21,188 bases of DNA from CAZDIO01 sp964505555 (GTDB lineage Bacteria > Bdellovibrionota_C > UBA2361 > SZUA-149 > CAZDIO01). The stretch covers positions 1-21,188 of the forward strand of contig CAZDIO010000049.1 in the NCBI GenBank assembly GCA_964505555.1, in the 5' to 3' direction. Below, one piece after another: positions 7,476-15,873 of the stretch. The position numbers and the translations under genes were made by a program. The stretch's first letter is position 1. The number at the start of each line of letters is the position of its first letter. A model generated the notes under the pieces. The model searched no databases. It saw only the letters and a list, made by a program, of their open reading frames with translations, and was not told the origin of the DNA.

Positions 7476-9140
7476 ATGGCTACGAAAAAACGAAAACATA
7501 GGTTCTGGTTTGAAGTAACGGATGCCTTTCGAATTGTCACAAACCCGGAGCAGTTCCGAGACTCAACGGATAGAGACCTCGGTAAAGAAGACGAGATCTT
7601 ACGACCCTCATTTAAGAAGCTTTGGGTGGTTGAAATTGCGACCAGCAGCTCACTTGATTCGGTGCAAATTACCGCCTCAGACGCATCAGCAACCACCGAT
7701 AACTTCCAGTTTACGATCGAACTTCCTGGAATTTATGCGCTTGTGGAGAGCGAAGGCAAACTTCTCCTTGAGAAGCCGCGTATTGCCACCGGCCAACCTT
7801 GGCTCTCTGCTCTTTGCTCGAAGTTTCATGTCGATCCCGAGCGGGTTTTTATTCTCCCTCACCTCCCCGATGGATTTGGTGAGAAGAATATCTACATTGA
7901 AAACCCCGATGGAGAAATCGCCTGTATCTACATCGCCGAATCGGTGTCAAGAAGAGCCGTTCGCAGTCGATTCTCGAATCTTTTTTGCGGTGCACCGTTG
8001 AGGGAGCGCACATGCGATCACGTTACCGGATCAGTGCCCGAAGTTTCTCAATGGATCAAAAGAAACCTAGCGATCACATTCGAGCCGCTTGCTTCGCCTG
8101 GCGATCCAAACCCTGATGCGTTTTCCTATACCATGTACATAAGGTGCATCGGTGGAGAACACATCGGAAATTCAAGCGTCTTGACACTAAAACCTTCAAC
8201 CGAGATCTCGCGGGATGGTTTTTTTGAAGTGAAAGAGGTGTCGGGAGATCCATTTCCGGGACGTCTCGTTCAGTGGCGAATAAGAAAGGCCAGTGCGACG
8301 GAGATACCAGCGATATTTGGGGGTGCTTTTCCCCAACTACTTCAGGAACTCTGCCAAGTAATGGGAGAATTTGCCGATGAAGCTGCAACATGGGCTCACG
8401 GCAGGTGGTGGATCAACTCTCTGACTTTGGCAGATGGCGTCCGATTCATTCTTATCGAAAGACAACCTCACGTTTCATGGGTCGACGCTCACAAAAACGT
8501 CGGGGTACTGATCCGACGAGCGCTGGAAAAAAATCCACCGCTTTTTATCTCATCAAGCGGGAACTCTGCCTTGGAAGCGTTACAAGCGGTGCATGGTGAA
8601 CAGTTTCTTCAGGCATTGGCCCGGCAAATCCCCGTCGAGCAGTCACTTCAATTACTCTCCTGGGAAACGCAATGTCAGGGCTTCTTTCGCGACGACAACC
8701 AACTCTTCTGGCTTAATGGACCGTCGAAGGATAATTTGTCTCTGACCCCCTTTGATTCACCACCTCTGGTTCTTGATCTCAAAACAATCATGAATCAGGG
8801 CGTTGAGGTGGGTTCACGACGTCTTAGCGCACCACTTGCTTCACACTCCTTTATAATGGGAGCACTTAGCTCCGGCGTTGGAAGGGGCGTTTTTACCCTT
8901 CGACCCGAGCCACGTCATCTTCGACAGTGTCAGCAAGTCTATGTCGATAGGAATTGGTGTAGGTTATTAGTGGTTGTAATATACGACCATACTAAACAGG
9001 AAGAGCAGGTCCGCGTCCTGTCAGTAAACACCGAAAGGGCAACACCACCCCCACGGAGATATCCAGGATGTACGATCATCGGAAGCAAAAGTCTCTACAA
9101 ACCATACGTGCTAGTCCAAGCAGGCAGTTTGTCAACGTAA
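7476..9140 (+). CDS. Hypothetical protein, 554 residues, no recognised family
   Basis: I do not recognise this protein. The frame opens at 7404, but the ATG at 7476 (MATKKRKHRFW) has AAGGA 7 nt upstream and is preferred. There is no signal peptide or clear membrane segment, so it is predicted cytoplasmic, with a basic N-terminus. It looks like a folded, multi-domain alpha/beta protein. Beta-rich segments are at about 25-190 and 205-270, and a helical part (FPQLLQELCQVMGEFADEAA) is near 290-315. Further mixed segments end with LLVVVIYDH and YKPYVLVQAG. It is the only plus-strand gene between ftsK and aspS that stands in its own unit: a hairpin lies upstream and an intrinsic terminator directly after its stop codon. 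These features suggest an independently expressed, possibly accessory gene. Confidence 0.8.
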   Translation: MATKKRKHRFWFEVTDAFRIVTNPEQFRDSTDRDLGKEDEILRPSFKKLWVVEIATSSSLDSVQITASDASATTDNFQFTIELPGIYALVESEGKLLLEKPRIATGQPWLSALCSKFHVDPERVFILPHLPDGFGEKNIYIENPDGEIACIYIAESVSRRAVRSRFSNLFCGAPLRERTCDHVTGSVPEVSQWIKRNLAITFEPLASPGDPNPDAFSYTMYIRCIGGEHIGNSSVLTLKPSTEISRDGFFEVKEVSGDPFPGRLVQWRIRKASATEIPAIFGGAFPQLLQELCQVMGEFADEAATWAHGRWWINSLTLADGVRFILIERQPHVSWVDAHKNVGVLIRRALEKNPPLFISSSGNSALEALQAVHGEQFLQALARQIPVEQSLQLLSWETQCQGFFRDDNQLFWLNGPSKDNLSLTPFDSPPLVLDLKTIMNQGVEVGSRRLSAPLASHSFIMGALSSGVGRGVFTLRPEPRHLRQCQQVYVDRNWCRLLVVVIYDHTKQEEQVRVLSVNTERATPPPRRYPGCTIIGSKSLYKPYVLVQAGSLST

Positions 9141-9143
9141 CCA

Positions 9144-9206
9144 AATAGCCCATACCCGGTCGGGGAGTGCGCACCAAAGCGCTCCTCGACCGGAGCTATT
9201 TTTTCT
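9144..9206 (+). terminator. Intrinsic terminator of the orphan gene
   Basis: A long stem starts just after the stop codon. AATAGC at 9144 pairs with GCTATT at 9195-9200, and inside it CCGGTCGGGGAG pairs with CTCCTCGACCGG apart from one mismatch and a bulge. A run of T follows directly. This is a strong rho-independent terminator for the plus strand. Confidence 0.85.
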
Positions 9207-9264
9207 TTTATTTACAAAGGTTTTTACGTGAAATGCGTCTCTTCTACTTTTTAGCGAGTATTAA

Positions 9265-9316
9265 GAGATTGCTTCGCTTCGCCCGGCGGCCGAGCCTCCC
9301 GGCTCGCAACGACAGG
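9265..9316 (+). repeat. Dispersed 52-bp repeat, copy A
   Basis: Runs from GAGATTGCTTCGC to GCAACGACAGG. It matches the inverse of 21112-21163 at 50 of 52 positions, the differences being at the 15th and 29th bases. It lies between the orphan gene's terminator and the end of aspS, outside coding sequence. The ends (GAGATTGC and GCAACGACAGG) also resemble the arms of the hairpin at 15789-15864. Similar words (TTGCGAGC...GAAGCAATCTC) recur in dispersed intergenic repeats of several bacterial groups. No transposase is nearby, so it would be a non-autonomous element or a REP-like unit. Confidence 0.8.
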
Positions 9317-9335
9317 AAGACGACTGCTCACCTCG

Positions 9336-11102
9336 TTAAAGGGTCTTACCCTTAAGAAGCGATATCCCAAGCTCCTTTAGCTGCTCATCACTTGCTGGCG
9401 ATGGTGCGCCAACCATAAGGTCTGCACCGCTACTGGTCTTTGGAAAAGCGATGACATCACGAATAGAATCAGTGCCGACAAGAAGCATTACTAACCGATC
9501 TAATCCCACCGCGATTCCTCCATGCGGTGGAGCACCGTATGATAACGCATCAAGAAGAAAACCAAACTTCTGCGTCGCCTCTTCATCAGAGATTCCCAAA
9601 AGCTTAAACACCTCAGATTGAACATCCCGACGGTGAATACGAATACTCCCCCCGGCGATCTCTTGTCCGTTGAGGACAAGATCGTAAGCTCGTGCTTTGA
9701 GTTTCTCCGGAGATTTCTGGAGTGAAGAAACATCATCTATCAATGGGGAGGTAAATGGATGGTGCACCGCTCCAAAACGTTTTGAAGTCTCGTCATACTC
9801 AAAAAGTGGAAAGCGCTCCACCCAGGTAAAGGCGAGCTTCTTTTGATCAATCAGATTTCGAGCTTTTCCGATATGTAACCGGAGCGCGGAAAGGGAGCTG
9901 TTCACCACGTTTTTTGGACCGCAAACAACAAGGAGAAGATCTCCATCTTGGATTGAAAATTTACTTTTTAGCTGCTCGACTTCGGCTGCGCTTAAATACT
10001 TAGCCACAGGGCCTTTCAGCTCGCCGCCCTCGCTCTTTAACCACGACAATCCCTTTGCGCCAAACGGTGCAACAAACGCCTCAAACTCCTCTATCTCTCG
10101 ACGAGAATAACTTCCCCCACCTGTAACGTTTATCCCCTTAATTGTTCCCTGAGCCGCAAGGGCGTTTTGGAATACGCCAAACGAAGTACCTTTGAGGGTT
10201 TCATCGAGTGTTTGTAATTCAAGTAAAAAACGCACATCCGGAGCATCCACTCCGAAGCGCGAGATCGCTTGGTCGTAATCAAGCCTTGGAAACGGCGTGG
10301 GAAGCTCTACTCCGAGGCACTCTTTCCAGATAGTGCTGACTAACCCTTCAACCAAATTCTGAACATCAAGCTCATTAACAAAGGACATCTCGATATCGAT
10401 CTGCGTAAACTCCGGCTGACGGTTTGCTCGCAGATCTTCGTCTCGAAAACAACGAACGATCTGATAGTAGCGATCAAGCCCCGCACACATTAACACCTGC
10501 TTAAACAGTTGCGGCGATTGCGGTAACGCATAGAACTCTCCCCGTATCAGCCGACTGGGGACAAGAAAATCACGTGCTCCTTCGGGGGTTGTTTTTGTAA
10601 GGATCGGGGTTTCTACCTCACAAAACCCATTTTTATCAAGGTATGCTCTCGTTGCCTGATACACCCGGTGACGTAACCGGAGTATTTTTTGCATTCGTGG
10701 TCGACGAAGATCAAGATACCGGTACTGGAGACGAAGCTCCTCTTTGGCATCGGTCTCATCATCAATAACAAATGGCACCGGTTGCGAGACAGAAAGTATC
10801 TGACCCTGCGTAACCCGAAGTTCGACCTCTCCTGTTTTCTGATCAGTATTGACTGTTCCTTCTGGCCTGCGTTCGAGGACTCCTTCAACCTGGATTACAT
10901 ACTCCGCACGAAGGGTCTCGCCGATCTTAAACACCTCAGCATGTTCCGGAATAAAGACAACCTGGAGGATCCCTGTATAATCGGCAAGATCTACAAAGAT
11001 CAATCCACCGTGATCACGTCGACTTCGCACCCAACCACTAACAGTAATTTTTTTTCCGACATGAGAAGCACCCACCAACCCACACAGCTCTGTTCGATAC
11101 AT
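9336..11102 (-). CDS. aspS: Aspartyl-tRNA synthetase
   Basis: Class II synthetase that charges tRNA with aspartate; 588 residues, the normal bacterial length. It has an N-terminal anticodon-binding OB fold (about 1-105), then the catalytic core. Motif 2 begins FRDEDLRANRQPEFTQ at about 219 and motif 3, GIAVGLDRLVML, is at about 529. The bacterial GAD insertion (about 285-415) sits between them. His31 in RRDHGG and a Gly at about 82 in RRPEGTVN match the residues reported for non-discriminating enzymes such as that of Pseudomonas aeruginosa, which also charge tRNA-Asn. That specificity is inferred. The ATG has GGGAG 8-9 nt upstream and lies 19 nt after the TPR gene, as the last gene of a minus-strand run. 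The dispersed repeat copy A lies just past its end. Confidence 0.97.
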   Translation of the reverse strand: MYRTELCGLVGASHVGKKITVSGWVRSRRDHGGLIFVDLADYTGILQVVFIPEHAEVFKIGETLRAEYVIQVEGVLERRPEGTVNTDQKTGEVELRVTQGQILSVSQPVPFVIDDETDAKEELRLQYRYLDLRRPRMQKILRLRHRVYQATRAYLDKNGFCEVETPILTKTTPEGARDFLVPSRLIRGEFYALPQSPQLFKQVLMCAGLDRYYQIVRCFRDEDLRANRQPEFTQIDIEMSFVNELDVQNLVEGLVSTIWKECLGVELPTPFPRLDYDQAISRFGVDAPDVRFLLELQTLDETLKGTSFGVFQNALAAQGTIKGINVTGGGSYSRREIEEFEAFVAPFGAKGLSWLKSEGGELKGPVAKYLSAAEVEQLKSKFSIQDGDLLLVVCGPKNVVNSSLSALRLHIGKARNLIDQKKLAFTWVERFPLFEYDETSKRFGAVHHPFTSPLIDDVSSLQKSPEKLKARAYDLVLNGQEIAGGSIRIHRRDVQSEVFKLLGISDEEATQKFGFLLDALSYGAPPHGGIAVGLDRLVMLLVGTDSIRDVIAFPKTSSGADLMVGAPSPASDEQLKELGISLLKGKTL

Positions 11103-11121
11103 GAAGATATCTCCCCCTCCC

Positions 11122-12255
11122 TTACTTATTCAACCGATCTAAATTGCTTTTTGCTTCTTCAAGGTTTGGATTAAGATCACTTGCCTCCCGAAACGCTTGC
11201 TTCGCCTTCTCGACCTCTCCTTTCATCTCATAAAACACTCCCAAATTATTTTGAAGAAATGCATCTTTTGGCTCTAACTCCAGCGCTTTTGTTAAAGCAC
11301 TTTCTGCCTGGGCAAGATCTTTTCGTCCAAGATATGCCCAGCCAAGAACGCTGTAAGCGTTACTGTTTTTTGGATCAAGGAGTATCGCTTTTTCTAACTT
11401 TGTAATCGCACTTTCTACTTCTCCCGTGCGCACCAGAACGATAGAAAGATTAACCAGTGTTTGTGGATTCTCTGGTTGAATCTGTAACGCCTTCTCAAAT
11501 GTCTCTATCGCTTTTGGATATCGCTTTGTTCTCTCATAGAGCGTTCCTAACGTAACCAAAGCATCAAGATTTTGAGGTGAGAGAACAACTGCTTTTAGGA
11601 GAGCATTCTCCGCCTTCTCGAAGTTCTTTAGTTCACTGTGAATTCTGCCAATCGCGATATATGCTCGAGCATCATTACTTTCTTTCTCACTTGTAGTCTC
11701 ATAGCTAACAACCGCCTCTTCTATACGACCTTGCTTTTCAAGGATGACTCCAAGATTAAAGTAGGCGGTCCCGTTTGTAGGATCAATTTGGATTGCTTGA
11801 CGAATTAACTCCTCTGCCTCAAGGAGTTTGCCCTGTTTTTCATAGACGATCGCCAGCCCCTGGAGCGCTTCACTATTAAAGGAGTCCCCATCAATGATCT
11901 TTTTATATTCATTCTCTGCTTTCTGTAAGGAATCCTCCTTTGTTAAGGTTCCAGCATAGGCAAGCGAAAATCGTGCATCAGGGTGAAGATCGAGCGCCTT
12001 CTTTAGCGACTCAGAAGCCTCACGGTATCGTTGTTGTTTGTTGAGATTCACCCCAAGGCTATAGTGCGCTTCAGCAAGTTTATCACAAAGCTCGATGGCT
12101 TTACGATAAAAGGCTTCCTCCTCTTTTGAGCCGTTTGAAAGAAGGATACCCCGCTTCATCTCATTCATCGCCAGCGGACAATCGCTTGTCTGTGCTCCTG
12201 CCTGTGCAGGGAAAACACTCAGTAGGAAATAAAAGATAGATAAATACTTCTTCAT
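11122..12255 (-). CDS. Exported TPR-repeat protein
   Basis: Protein of 377 residues with a signal peptide (MKKYLSIFYFLLSVFPAQA, cleavage likely near AQA-G at 19/20). Tetratricopeptide repeats fill nearly the whole mature chain; about ten can be followed from residue 30 by the pattern ending in DP.N or QPEN, for example AIQIDPTNGTAYFNLGVILE. TPR arrays bind peptides and proteins, and periplasmic ones often serve as scaffolds for envelope complexes. Nothing else in the sequence narrows the partner. The ATG has no recognisable ribosome binding site and follows the aminotransferase gene by 25 nt, so translation may depend on coupling or on an AT-rich leader. Only the TPR identity is firm. Confidence 0.85.
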   Translation of the reverse strand: MKKYLSIFYFLLSVFPAQAGAQTSDCPLAMNEMKRGILLSNGSKEEEAFYRKAIELCDKLAEAHYSLGVNLNKQQRYREASESLKKALDLHPDARFSLAYAGTLTKEDSLQKAENEYKKIIDGDSFNSEALQGLAIVYEKQGKLLEAEELIRQAIQIDPTNGTAYFNLGVILEKQGRIEEAVVSYETTSEKESNDARAYIAIGRIHSELKNFEKAENALLKAVVLSPQNLDALVTLGTLYERTKRYPKAIETFEKALQIQPENPQTLVNLSIVLVRTGEVESAITKLEKAILLDPKNSNAYSVLGWAYLGRKDLAQAESALTKALELEPKDAFLQNNLGVFYEMKGEVEKAKQAFREASDLNPNLEEAKSNLDRLNK

Positions 12256-12280
12256 TGTTTAATAATTTATTGTTCAGTAT

Positions 12281-13516
12281 TTATTGCTCTGTAATCCGCG
12301 ACATTACCTCAACTGCAGCAGAGAGCCGTTTCTCTGTTTCACAAAGAGAGAAGCGAAGATACCCCTCCCCACGTTCTCCAAATCCAATACCTGGTGAGAC
12401 CGCAACGTTTCCAAGTTCTAAAAGTTGTTTTGAAAACGCCACACTCCCTCCCTCGCGGAAGCTCTCTGGGATCTCCACCCAGACAAAGGGCAGCGCTTGA
12501 GGTTTATGAATCTTCCATCCCCGATCAGACAACTCATCACAAAAGAGATCTCGTCGAAGCTGATACGATTGAACATGCTCTTTGAAAAAGTCATTTGTTC
12601 CTGACAATACCTTCAGCGCAGCGATCTGGATCGGCTGAAAAATTCCAAAATCAACGTAACTTTTAATCTTTTTTAATCTAGAAATTGCCCCTTCATTTCC
12701 CAGACAAAAACCAACCCGCCACCCCGGCATCGCATATGCTTTAGAGAGTGAGAAAAACTCCACGGCTGTTTGGCGAGCTCCTTTAATCTGTAAAATACTG
12801 GGGGCTTGATACTGATTATAGGTAAACCCAGCGTAGGCAAAGTCATGGATGACAAAGAGATTTTCAGAAAGTGCAAACTCTATCAGTCGTTTAAAAAAGG
12901 AAGGGGTGACGACCGTAGTCGTTGGATTGTGAGGAAAACTCAGTAACAGCACCCGGGGTCGTGGGGTCGTGTTATACAGTTGCTGTTTTAACTGAAAGAA
13001 GAACTCCTCGCTCTTATCAGTAAGTACTCTTGTTTCCTTCTCCTCTCCGGTAAAAAAAGGAAGATCAACACATCTCCCCCCAGCAATAAACACCGCAGCA
13101 CGGTGGATGGGATAGCTCGGAGTAGGAAGTAAAACGGTTTCTCCTGGGGAGATCATCGACAAAAGAAGGTGTGAAAGTCCCTCCTTAATTCCAAAGGTGA
13201 CAACGATCTCTGATTCTGGAGAGAAGTTTTCACTATACTGTTTTTCATACCACGCACTAACGACCTCACGAAGACGTCGGATCCCCGGTGAAGAGGAGTA
13301 GCGATGATGATATGGCTTGAGTGCGGCCTGAATCAAACTCTCTACCGCCACATGGGGAGCACCATAGGAGGGGTTTAGTTTACTGAGATCAATAACATCC
13401 TCCCCACTTTGCCGCTTTGCTTGAATCTGCTCAGAGAGCGCTCCAAGAAGATAGGGCTCCATTTCATCAATACGAAATGAACGTGGGGGGATCTCCTCTA
13501 ATAGCTGAGAGCTCAC
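12281..13516 (-). CDS. alaC: Class I/II aminotransferase, AlaC-like
   Basis: PLP-dependent aminotransferase of 411 residues, closest in my memory to the E. coli glutamate-pyruvate aminotransferase AlaC. Shared blocks include HRYSSSPGIRRLREVVSAWY, FGIKEGLSHLLLSM, PTPSYPIH and the lysine motif FFSLSKAYAMPGWRVGF. The PLP lysine is about K259. N197 (NPT), D225 and Y228 (HDFAYAGF) complete the cofactor site, and the carboxylate arginine is in GYLRFSL near the C-terminus. It probably makes alanine from pyruvate and glutamate, although LL-diaminopimelate aminotransferases are related and cannot be excluded. Its ATG overlaps the lipA stop by 4 nt, so the two are translationally coupled. It starts the pair with the TPR gene downstream. 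Confidence 0.8.
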   Translation of the reverse strand: MSSQLLEEIPPRSFRIDEMEPYLLGALSEQIQAKRQSGEDVIDLSKLNPSYGAPHVAVESLIQAALKPYHHRYSSSPGIRRLREVVSAWYEKQYSENFSPESEIVVTFGIKEGLSHLLLSMISPGETVLLPTPSYPIHRAAVFIAGGRCVDLPFFTGEEKETRVLTDKSEEFFFQLKQQLYNTTPRPRVLLLSFPHNPTTTVVTPSFFKRLIEFALSENLFVIHDFAYAGFTYNQYQAPSILQIKGARQTAVEFFSLSKAYAMPGWRVGFCLGNEGAISRLKKIKSYVDFGIFQPIQIAALKVLSGTNDFFKEHVQSYQLRRDLFCDELSDRGWKIHKPQALPFVWVEIPESFREGGSVAFSKQLLELGNVAVSPGIGFGERGEGYLRFSLCETEKRLSAAVEVMSRITEQ

Positions 13517-14418
13517 ATCAACTCCTCTACTGGTTGAATGTTTTTAACTCGCTCCGCTTCATCCGCATGATAACTACTTCGCACTAAAGGACCGATAAAA
13601 ACGTTTAGAAACCCGATCTCTCGAGCCTTCTCTTCATACCAGGAGAAATCCTCTAGAGAGACATACTCAACTACGGGAAGGTGTCCCTTTGTTGGTTGCA
13701 TGTACTGACCTGCGGTAAAACTCTGCACCCCATGAGCAGCCGCATCCTGCATTACCTCAAGCACCTCTTCTTTCTTCTCTCCCAAACCTAACATGATCCC
13801 CGTTTTTGTAATCAGGGTTGGTTCTTTCTCTCTTGCTCGCTGTAATAATTCAAGCGAGCGTTTGTACACCGCCCCAGGACGGACGCGGCGATAGAGTCTT
13901 GGAACGGTTTCTAAATTGTGATTGAGCACATCTGGCTTTTCTAAAACTACCGTTAACAGAGAGGAGAGATCTCCTCGAAAATCTGGAATTAACACCTCAA
14001 CAGAAACTCCGGGGATAGCTTGCCTGAGTGCGCGAATCGTATAACAAAACCCTGAAGCTCCCCCATCTGGAAGATCGTCTCTGGCAACCGAAGTAACCAC
14101 TACATATTTTAATCCCAACTGTAGTGCTGCTTGTGCTACATTTTCTGCTTCTTCCAAAAAGGAGTGCTCTGAGAAATGGGGTTTTCCGGTTTGCACCGCA
14201 CAGAACCTGCACCCTCGCGTGCAGACATCACCGAGGATCATAAAAGTTGCTGTTTTTCTGCTAAAACACTCACTGATGTTTGGGCAACGGGCCTCTTCAC
14301 AGACGGTGTTTAGTTTCGTCGTCCGCAGAAGCTTTTTTAGTTGATGTGTTTCCTGTGCAGCACCGCTAGGACGCCTTAACCACTCTGGCAATCGAACTAT
14401 GTTACTACTATTGATCAT
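13513..14418 (-). CDS. lipA: Lipoyl synthase LipA
   Basis: Radical-SAM enzyme that inserts two sulfurs into octanoyl groups on the E2 and GcvH proteins to make lipoate. It has the LipA auxiliary cluster motif CEEARCPNISEC (C40, C45, C51), the SAM cluster CTRGCRFC (C66, C70, C73), and the RSSYHADE end motif with the cluster-ligating serine. The frame opens at 14466, but I place the start at the ATG at 14418, giving 301 residues and starting MINSSNIVRLPEW. That start lies 11 nt inside the 3' end of the preceding gene (ATGATCAATAG junction), a form of translational coupling. A GGG lies just upstream. No lipB is visible in this window. Confidence 0.95.
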   Translation of the reverse strand: MINSSNIVRLPEWLRRPSGAAQETHQLKKLLRTTKLNTVCEEARCPNISECFSRKTATFMILGDVCTRGCRFCAVQTGKPHFSEHSFLEEAENVAQAALQLGLKYVVVTSVARDDLPDGGASGFCYTIRALRQAIPGVSVEVLIPDFRGDLSSLLTVVLEKPDVLNHNLETVPRLYRRVRPGAVYKRSLELLQRAREKEPTLITKTGIMLGLGEKKEEVLEVMQDAAAHGVQSFTAGQYMQPTKGHLPVVEYVSLEDFSWYEEKAREIGFLNVFIGPLVRSSYHADEAERVKNIQPVEELM

Positions 14419-15016
14419 GCCCAGACGGTGCCAATACTTTTTGGAAACCGATTGCACGACGAACATCGCCAGTGATTTTTATCTTTTCTGCAACCACAGC
14501 AAGCTGCGGATTGAGCTCGCCATTAATTAGTTGAATGAAGTCATGCTGCTGCATCGCGATAACCACATCGGCTTCTTCGCGGCGGTTTACGACGGTAATA
14601 TCGGGATCAATCGACACGGTCCACACTCCTCCACGAAAGCCCTTAAGTTCTAAGCGATACTTTCCAATAAGGAGGTCTCGATCTTTTTTCCCCAAAATAT
14701 CAAAGCGGTAGAGGATCTCGGCGTTGAAAAAATCTTTTGCATTATCGATATACGATCGCCACGGTAACGTTTCTCCCTGTTCAGAATGTTGAACAGGCGC
14801 TCCATGTTCAAGATCAAAAACTCCAGAGGAAAACGGGTCATCTTCTGGCTCTGGTTCGATTACTACGACCTCTTCCTCGTCATCTTCATGCTCAAAAGAA
14901 TTATCATCATGGTCACCATTTACTGGTGCGGCTGTTGGAGAAACGCTTGAAGCATCACTATCGCTTTGATCCGGTAGTCCGGAGCTTTGCTCTACAACTT
15001 CATCATCAGGGTTCAT
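14408..15016 (-). CDS. SCP2 sterol-binding domain protein with acidic N-terminus
   Basis: The C-terminal part (about 95-196) matches the SCP-2 lipid-transfer domain. It has FDILGKKDRDLLIGKYRLEL, WTVSIDPD, then EADVVIAMQQHDFIQLINGELNP and KIKITGDVRRAI. Residues 1-80 are disordered and rich in Asp, Glu, Ser and Pro. There is no signal peptide, so it is cytoplasmic. The frame opens at a TTG at 15028, but GGAGG lies 5 nt before the ATG at 15016, giving 202 residues. That start is firm. SCP2 domains bind hydrophobic ligands such as acyl chains. Coupling to lipA suggests, but does not prove, a link to acyl-chain or lipoate handling. It is divergent from coaE. Confidence 0.85.
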   Translation of the reverse strand: MNPDDEVVEQSSGLPDQSDSDASSVSPTAAPVNGDHDDNSFEHEDDEEEVVVIEPEPEDDPFSSGVFDLEHGAPVQHSEQGETLPWRSYIDNAKDFFNAEILYRFDILGKKDRDLLIGKYRLELKGFRGGVWTVSIDPDITVVNRREEADVVIAMQQHDFIQLINGELNPQLAVVAEKIKITGDVRRAIGFQKVLAPSGHDQ

Positions 15017-15119
15017 TACAACCTCCAAAGCTCTCTTTATTTTATTAATCTGGCTATATTGTCAGTTACAAGTAATTAACCATGCGCTATAAACGCTAAA
15101 TCTTTACCGGAAACATAGT
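15017..15119. promoter_or_regulatory. Divergent promoter region of the SCP2 gene and coaE
   Basis: A possible coaE promoter has TTACAA at 15066-15071, a 16-nt spacer and TATAAA at 15088-15093. On the minus strand the same hexamer reads TTGTAA and is followed 17-18 nt later by TTAATA or TAATAA, so the two promoters would share one -35 hexamer. Consensus matching by eye only. Confidence 0.35.
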
Positions 15120-15734
15120 ATGTCTACAAGTTGGCATCAACATGCAGTGGCACTTACTGGAACGATCGGGTCTGGTAAGTCGACGGTAGCGGCCCTTTTT
15201 AAAAAACTCGGCGCTTATGTCGTCAGTGCAGATGATCTAGCACGAGAAGCCGTTAAAAAGTCCTCAGAAGGGCTCAAACAGGTTGTTGAGCTGTTTGGTA
15301 AAGAAATACTCACCCCAGACGGAGAACTTGATCGAAAAAAGCTAGGAACGATCGTTTTTTCAGATGGAGAGAAGCGAAAAAAATTAGAAGAGATCACCCA
15401 CCCCACCATCCGTCGCTTAGCAAAAGAAGCGTATGAAGTAGGCTTTAAAAAAGGCTACCCGCTGTACGTATACGATTGTCCTCTACTGTTTGAAGCGAAG
15501 CTTGATTCGATGGGATTTAAAAAAATAGTTTTAATTAAGGCAGATAATAAAACCTGCATTGAGCGCATTATGAAGCGAGATGGCCTCTCAAAGGAGGATG
15601 CTGAAAATAGACTTCGTGCTCAATATCCGATTGAGGAGAAAGAGAAGAGAGCTGATATTATTATTGATAACTCATCAACACTTCAGCATTTGGAAAATGA
15701 AGTGAAAAAACTTTTTGATCTACTTAAAAGTTAA
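15120..15734 (+). CDS. coaE: Dephospho-CoA kinase
   Basis: Last enzyme of coenzyme A synthesis: it phosphorylates the 3'-hydroxyl of dephospho-CoA with ATP. The 204-residue protein has the Walker A loop GTIGSGKST at 14-22. SADDLAREAV follows as the CoA-site acid motif, and YDCPLLFEA as the family's PLLFE motif. The lid helix runs RMxKRDGLSKEDAENRLRAQ in outline. The length is normal. The ATG at 15120 has a modest GGA site about 10 nt upstream (CCGGAAAC). It stands alone on the plus strand and converges on ligA, with an inverted repeat between the two. Confidence 0.96.
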   Translation: MSTSWHQHAVALTGTIGSGKSTVAALFKKLGAYVVSADDLAREAVKKSSEGLKQVVELFGKEILTPDGELDRKKLGTIVFSDGEKRKKLEEITHPTIRRLAKEAYEVGFKKGYPLYVYDCPLLFEAKLDSMGFKKIVLIKADNKTCIERIMKRDGLSKEDAENRLRAQYPIEEKEKRADIIIDNSSTLQHLENEVKKLFDLLKS

Positions 15735-15788
15735 GTGGCTTTGAGAGGTTTATTAGGATCTAGCCTTTTTCCAAGCGGCTCTATCCCC

Positions 15789-15864
15789 CTGTCCTTGCGA
15801 GCGAAGCGCGGCAATCTCCCAATTCCTTTTTAAAGAGATTGCCGCGCTTCGCTCGCAAGGACAG
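15789..15864. repeat. 30-bp perfect inverted repeat between coaE and ligA
   Basis: The arms at 15789-15818 (starting CTGTCCTTGCGAGCGAAGC) and 15835-15864 are perfect inverse copies around a 16-nt loop (CCAATTCCTTTTTAAA). Next to them, C-rich and G-rich flanks extend the pairing with a one-base bulge. It fills the gap between convergent genes, so it could stop or buffer transcription from both sides. The arms share the ends of the 52-bp dispersed repeat at 9265 and 21112 (CTGTC.TTGCGAGC and GCAATCTC), so I read it as a shortened, paired member of the same family. Confidence 0.85.
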
Positions 15865-15873
15865 AGGGGGGCG

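Noticed and set aside
7522..8001. Plus-strand 159-codon frame inside the orphan gene
   Set aside because: Overlaps the longer frame, which has a proper ribosome binding site and a terminator; the composition looks like a shadow frame.
9167..9355. Plus-strand 62-codon frame after the orphan gene
   Set aside because: Consists of the terminator and the dispersed repeat, with no ribosome binding site.
10689..11174. Plus-strand 161-codon frame opposite aspS
   Set aside because: Shadow of a conserved synthetase gene; no start signal.
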